DNA of 64,000 nucleotides from Aliagarivorans marinus DSM 23064 (GTDB taxonomy: Bacteria > Pseudomonadota > Gammaproteobacteria > Enterobacterales > Celerinatantimonadaceae): the NCBI RefSeq assembly GCF_000429485.1, contig NZ_KE386908.1:248001-312000 (forward strand), written 5' to 3'. Under the pieces are notes generated by a model. It saw nothing but the letters and a program-made list of their open reading frames with translations, did not search any database and was not told where the DNA came from. Shown piece after piece: positions 61,345 to 64,000 of this stretch. Every line of letters begins with the position of its first letter. The first letter of the stretch is position 1. Position numbers and translations under genes: made by a program.

Positions 61345-61360
61345 GCGAATCGCAATTCGC
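61345..61360. promoter_or_regulatory. Palindrome upstream of the agarase gene
   Basis: GCGAAT-CGCA-ATTCGC has perfect 6-bp arms and lies 30 bp before the agarase ATG, so it could be an operator or a 5'-UTR hairpin. The regulator is unknown. Confidence 0.4.
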
Positions 61361-61840
61361 GCTTAGTATCCGAAACATGCTCATTGGGCTAGCTGATACT
61401 GCGAACACCTATACCGTGGTGAATCGGCGTGGTGAGTTGCTTCAAATACACAGGTGGATAACTTAATTCAATTGGTAAATGACTTGTGCTGATTGGTGTG
61501 TAAATGTGAACTGAAACTGTTGGGGTTTTAACATTTCGTGAGCTGGCTCACTATGTTTGTGGGTGCGCTTTTTAGTTTGACTGGTGATTTATTTTCTATG
61601 GTTTGTGCTTGGTGGGCGATAAATCTAATTTCAGTGGTTTTATAGGGGTTGCGCGATTATTTATCTGGATATACCAGTTGGTGTTGTAAGGCTGGTCTAG
61701 GTGGGTTTCCAATAAAATCCTATATTATCAGTTGGTTAAATTTAATTTGTTTGGGAGGAAACAGCGGCGAGCTATTCGGTAGCAACTAAATACTCAATAT
61801 TGGTTTACCAAATTCATTATAGAGAGGCGGTTGGTACTCG
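61361..61840. other. AT-rich gene-free region upstream of the agarase gene
   Basis: About 480 bp, clearly more AT-rich than its surroundings, without a credible coding frame, RNA gene or long repeat. It presumably holds the agarase promoter, but no good promoter pair was identified. Confidence 0.45.
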
Positions 61841-61872
61841 AAAAAACACAAGGCGCCACTGCTGGGCGCCTT
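61841..61872 (-). terminator. Rho-independent terminator of metY
   Basis: Perfect 8-bp stem AAGGCGCC / GGCGCCTT (61850-61857 with 61865-61872). Read on the minus strand it is followed, after GTG, by six T residues (A-run 61841-61846 on the plus strand). Confidence 0.85.
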
Positions 61873-61895
61873 GAGGATTAGTGAGGTGAAGCAGT

Positions 61896-63167
61896 TTAGG
61901 CTTTATCAAGCGCCTGACTGACATCGGCAATGATGTCGTCGATATTCTCAATCCCCACCGAGATACGCACCAGCTCGCTGCTCACGCCCGCCGCCTTTAG
62001 CTCGTCTTCGTTGAGCTGGCGGTGAGTGGTTGAGGCTGGGTGGCAGGCCAGTGATTTGGCATCACCGATGTTGACCAGTCGCAGGATCATCTGCAGGGCA
62101 TCGATAAAGCGGCCCCCAGCTTCGCTGCCGCCTTTAATGCCAAAGCTTAAGATCCCGGACGCTTTACCGGCGGTGATCTTCTGCGCGGTGGCTTGATAGG
62201 GGCTGTCATCCAGACCGGCGTAGTTCACCCACTCTACCTTGTCATGGGCACGCAGGTATTCCGCCAGTGCCTGCGCATTCTCGCAGTGGCGATCCATACG
62301 CAGGCCGAGGGTTTCCAGACCTTGCAGGATCAAGAAGGCGTTGTGGGGCGAGATTGCCGCGCCGGTGTTGCGCAGCGGCACCACACGACAGCGTCCGATA
62401 TAGGCCGCAGGCCCCAGCGCTTCGGTGTAGACCACGCCGTGGTAGGACGGATCTGGCTCGTTGAGCATTGGGAAGCGGACCTTGTTAGCGGCCCAGTCAA
62501 ACTTACCGGAGTCGATGATGATGCCGCCAATCGAGGTGCCATGACCGCCGATGTACTTGGTCAGCGAGTGGATCACAATCGATGCACCATGCTCAAAGGG
62601 TCGACACAGGTAGGGGGTCGCTACGGTGTTATCGACAATCAATGGCACACCATGGCGCTGGGCTATTTCGCCCAGCTTTTGTAGATCAACCACATTGCCC
62701 GCGGGGTTGCCGATGGACTCACAGAAAATCGCACGAGTGTTCTCATCGATGGCCGCTTCAAAGCCAGCAAAGTCGTCGTGCGACACCATGCGCACATCGA
62801 TGCCCTGACGCGGGAAGGTGTGGGCAAACAGGTTGTAGGTACCACCATAAAGCTGGGAGGTAGAGACGATGTTACTGCCCACATCGCAGATGCACTGAAT
62901 GGCATAGGTGATGGCGGCCATGCCCGACGCTAGCGCCAGCCCGGCGATACCGCCTTCCATTGCTGCCAAGCGCTGCTCCAACACATCAGTGGTGGGGTTC
63001 ATGATCCGGGTGTAGATATTACCGGGAACCTTCAGGTCGAACAGATCAGCACCGTGCTGGGTGTCATCAAAGGTGTAGGAGGTGGTTTGGTAGATCGGCA
63101 CTGCGGCCGCCTTGGTGGTCGCTTCCGACTCGTAGCCGTGGTGGAGCGCCAAAGATTCTAGTTTCAT
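61896..63167 (-). CDS. metY: O-acetylhomoserine sulfhydrylase (aminocarboxypropyltransferase)
   Basis: PLP enzyme that makes homocysteine from O-acetylhomoserine and sulfide, a direct-sulfhydrylation route to methionine. 423 residues, the usual length for MetY and longer than MetB/MetC. It has the N-terminal HHGYESEATTKAAAVPIYQT, YTRIMNPTTDVLEQRLAAMEGG, the PLP Lys in HSLTKYIGGHGT, a family-specific insert near ANKVRFPMLNEPDPSYHG, and SLACHPASTTHRQL near the C-terminus. ATG 63167 has AAGGA six bases upstream; TTG 63173 is less likely. It is followed by a terminator. Confidence 0.93.
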   Translation of the reverse strand: MKLESLALHHGYESEATTKAAAVPIYQTTSYTFDDTQHGADLFDLKVPGNIYTRIMNPTTDVLEQRLAAMEGGIAGLALASGMAAITYAIQCICDVGSNIVSTSQLYGGTYNLFAHTFPRQGIDVRMVSHDDFAGFEAAIDENTRAIFCESIGNPAGNVVDLQKLGEIAQRHGVPLIVDNTVATPYLCRPFEHGASIVIHSLTKYIGGHGTSIGGIIIDSGKFDWAANKVRFPMLNEPDPSYHGVVYTEALGPAAYIGRCRVVPLRNTGAAISPHNAFLILQGLETLGLRMDRHCENAQALAEYLRAHDKVEWVNYAGLDDSPYQATAQKITAGKASGILSFGIKGGSEAGGRFIDALQMILRLVNIGDAKSLACHPASTTHRQLNEDELKAAGVSSELVRISVGIENIDDIIADVSQALDKA

Positions 63168-63262
63168 CGTCAATCCTTGAGGTGAGTAAGACCCACCATG
63201 CTAGTAGCTAACGTGGGTCGAGAGAAGGTCTTCGCTGTGACTTACGTGGCTTTTTTACGGTT

Positions 63263-63270
63263 AGACGACT
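63263..63270. promoter_or_regulatory. Single Met-box-like sequence
   Basis: AGACGACT differs at one position from the MetJ box AGACGTCT and lies in the 152-bp gap between metY and the divergent rlmF. MetJ operators need at least two adjacent boxes and the neighbours do not match, so this is weak. Confidence 0.2.
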
Positions 63271-63319
63271 AAAATTCGCCAACTTTTCCGATTTAACTCA
63301 ACTGCGAGCCTGAAACGCC

Positions 63320-64000
63320 ATGCCTCAGCCCCCACGTAAACCCGCTAGCCGCGCCGGAAAACCGCGCAGCGAATCCCGCTCGAACGACGTGTGGGGCGAC
63401 AAGGCCCAGCGTGGCCAAGCAGCCAAATCTAAGGCTGCTAACAAGGCAAAATCAGCCGCTAAGCCCAAGTCTGCAGACAAGGCGAATCCTGCAGCGAAAC
63501 CCAAGAGCAATGCTGCAGCCAAGCCCAAGGCTTCACTGCATCCGCGCAATCCCCATCAAGGCCGCTACGACTTTGCCCGCCTGATCGAGGTTCACCCGCC
63601 ACTGCGCGATTTTGTAAGAGCCAACCCCAAAGGCGACAACACCATCGATTTCGCCGACCCGGCAGCGGTGTTATGCCTCAATCAGGCCTTGCTGGCCAGC
63701 CACTACGGGGTGGGACTATGGCAATTGCCACCGGGCTATCTGTGTCCGCCGATCCCGGGGCGCGCCGATTACATCCACCACTTGGCGGATCTGTTGGGCG
63801 GGGGCGCTAAGCCGCCCGAAGGCAAGCAAGTACGCATTCTTGATGTGGGCACTGGGGCCAGTGTGATCTATCCCATTTTGGGGGCACACAGCTATGGCTG
63901 GCAGTTTGTCGCCAGCGATATCGATCCGGTCTCGGTGAGCTGCGCCCAGACCATTGTGCAAAGTAATCCCGGCCTGAAGGGGCTGGTGAAGGTGAAACAG
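63320..64000 (+). CDS. rlmF: 23S rRNA (adenine-1618-N6)-methyltransferase, 5' part (cut by window end)
   Basis: 227 codons are visible and the frame is open to the last base. After a Lys/Ala/Pro-rich basic tail (about residues 1-77) comes the RlmF/YbiN core: [16 protein letters not shown], then [21 protein letters not shown] and [22 protein letters not shown]. The SAM-binding motif I is [13 protein letters not shown] and motif [11 protein letters not shown]. The enzyme methylates A1618 of 23S rRNA. The tail is built of repeated AAKPKS-like units and is longer than in E. coli. The catalytic NPPF motif would lie beyond the window. Confidence 0.92.
   Translation, partial: MPQPPRKPASRAGKPRSESRSNDVWGDKAQRGQAAKSKAANKAKSAAKPKSADKANPAAKPKSNAAAKPKASLHPRNPHQGRYDFARLIEVHPPLRDFVRANPKGDNTIDFADPAAVLCLNQALLASHYGVGLWQLPPGYLCPPIPGRADYIHHLADLLGGGAKPPEGKQVRILDVGTGASVIYPILGAHSYGWQFVASDIDPVSVSCAQTIVQSNPGLKGLVKVKQ

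Noticed and set aside
63174-63319. SAM riboswitch or MetJ operator array upstream of metY
   Set aside because: No SAM-riboswitch core is recognisable and only one imperfect Met box is present.
1-64000. tRNA, rRNA, CRISPR array, prophage, toxin-antitoxin or restriction system
   Set aside because: Looked for by pattern on both strands; nothing supportable was seen. Small structured RNAs could be missed without covariance searches.

Overview
The window looks like a chromosomal segment of a marine gammaproteobacterium, probably from the Alteromonadales/Vibrionales side of the class. Four things suggest this. The gene order ribH-nusB-thiL-pgpA and dxs-ispA-xseB // pomA-pomB-thiI is typical there. 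The flagellar stator is PomAB-type, which is usually sodium driven. PatZ, MetY and an RlmF with a long basic tail are also present. Finally there are secreted enzymes for seaweed polymers. Base composition is fairly GC-rich by eye (not computed). The genus is not determined. No rRNA, tRNA, CRISPR array, prophage or transposase was recognised.

Layout. 1-2.5 kb: riboflavin synthesis, antitermination, thiamine and phospholipid housekeeping genes. 2.9-8.5 kb: a complete dppABCDF dipeptide importer, followed by a second family-5 binding protein (8.6-10.1 kb) that converges on dxs. 10.1-13.2 kb: dxs-ispA-xseB on the minus strand. 13.4-16.8 kb: pomAB and thiI. 17-21.5 kb: a GcvR-like ACT protein, a CBS protein, the PatZ-type protein acetyltransferase and a periplasmic binding-like protein. 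21.8-26.5 kb: a large FAD/Fe-S D-lactate-dehydrogenase-like enzyme, a coupled 57-residue unknown protein, a Cys-rich helix-turn-helix regulator, an exported Cys-rich protein and a DUF924 protein. 26.7-30.3 kb: a Pho box and pstSCAB without phoU. 30.3-33.1 kb: small accessory genes and a MITE-like repeat.

33.4-42.6 kb is the most unusual part. It is one cluster of three secreted modular proteins behind a promoter overlapped by a LacI-type operator. Two are tandem paralogues of 1191 residues that join carbohydrate-binding-like modules and Ig-like modules to a C-terminal di-haem c-type oxidoreductase. The third is a GH26-like hydrolase whose two C-terminal modules belong to the same family as the N-terminal modules of the haem proteins. 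The catalytic Glu positions and module pattern fit a beta-1,3-xylanase with CBM31-like modules. This suggests that hydrolytic and redox enzymes are targeted to the same algal wall polymer. The redox role is inference.

After the cluster come a LysR-type gene lacking its DNA-binding domain, udp, an AraC/GyrI-type regulator, a membrane acyltransferase, an alpha/beta hydrolase and a very large AsmA-family protein. Next is an ammonium-transporter-PAS-GGDEF-EAL fusion with NtrC-like and sigma54-like sites upstream. A chemoreceptor, a small membrane protein and a secreted GH86-like agarase/porphyranase with a ricin-type lectin domain follow. The window ends with metY and the 5' part of rlmF. Three convergent gene pairs overlap by exactly 4 bp through their stop codons.
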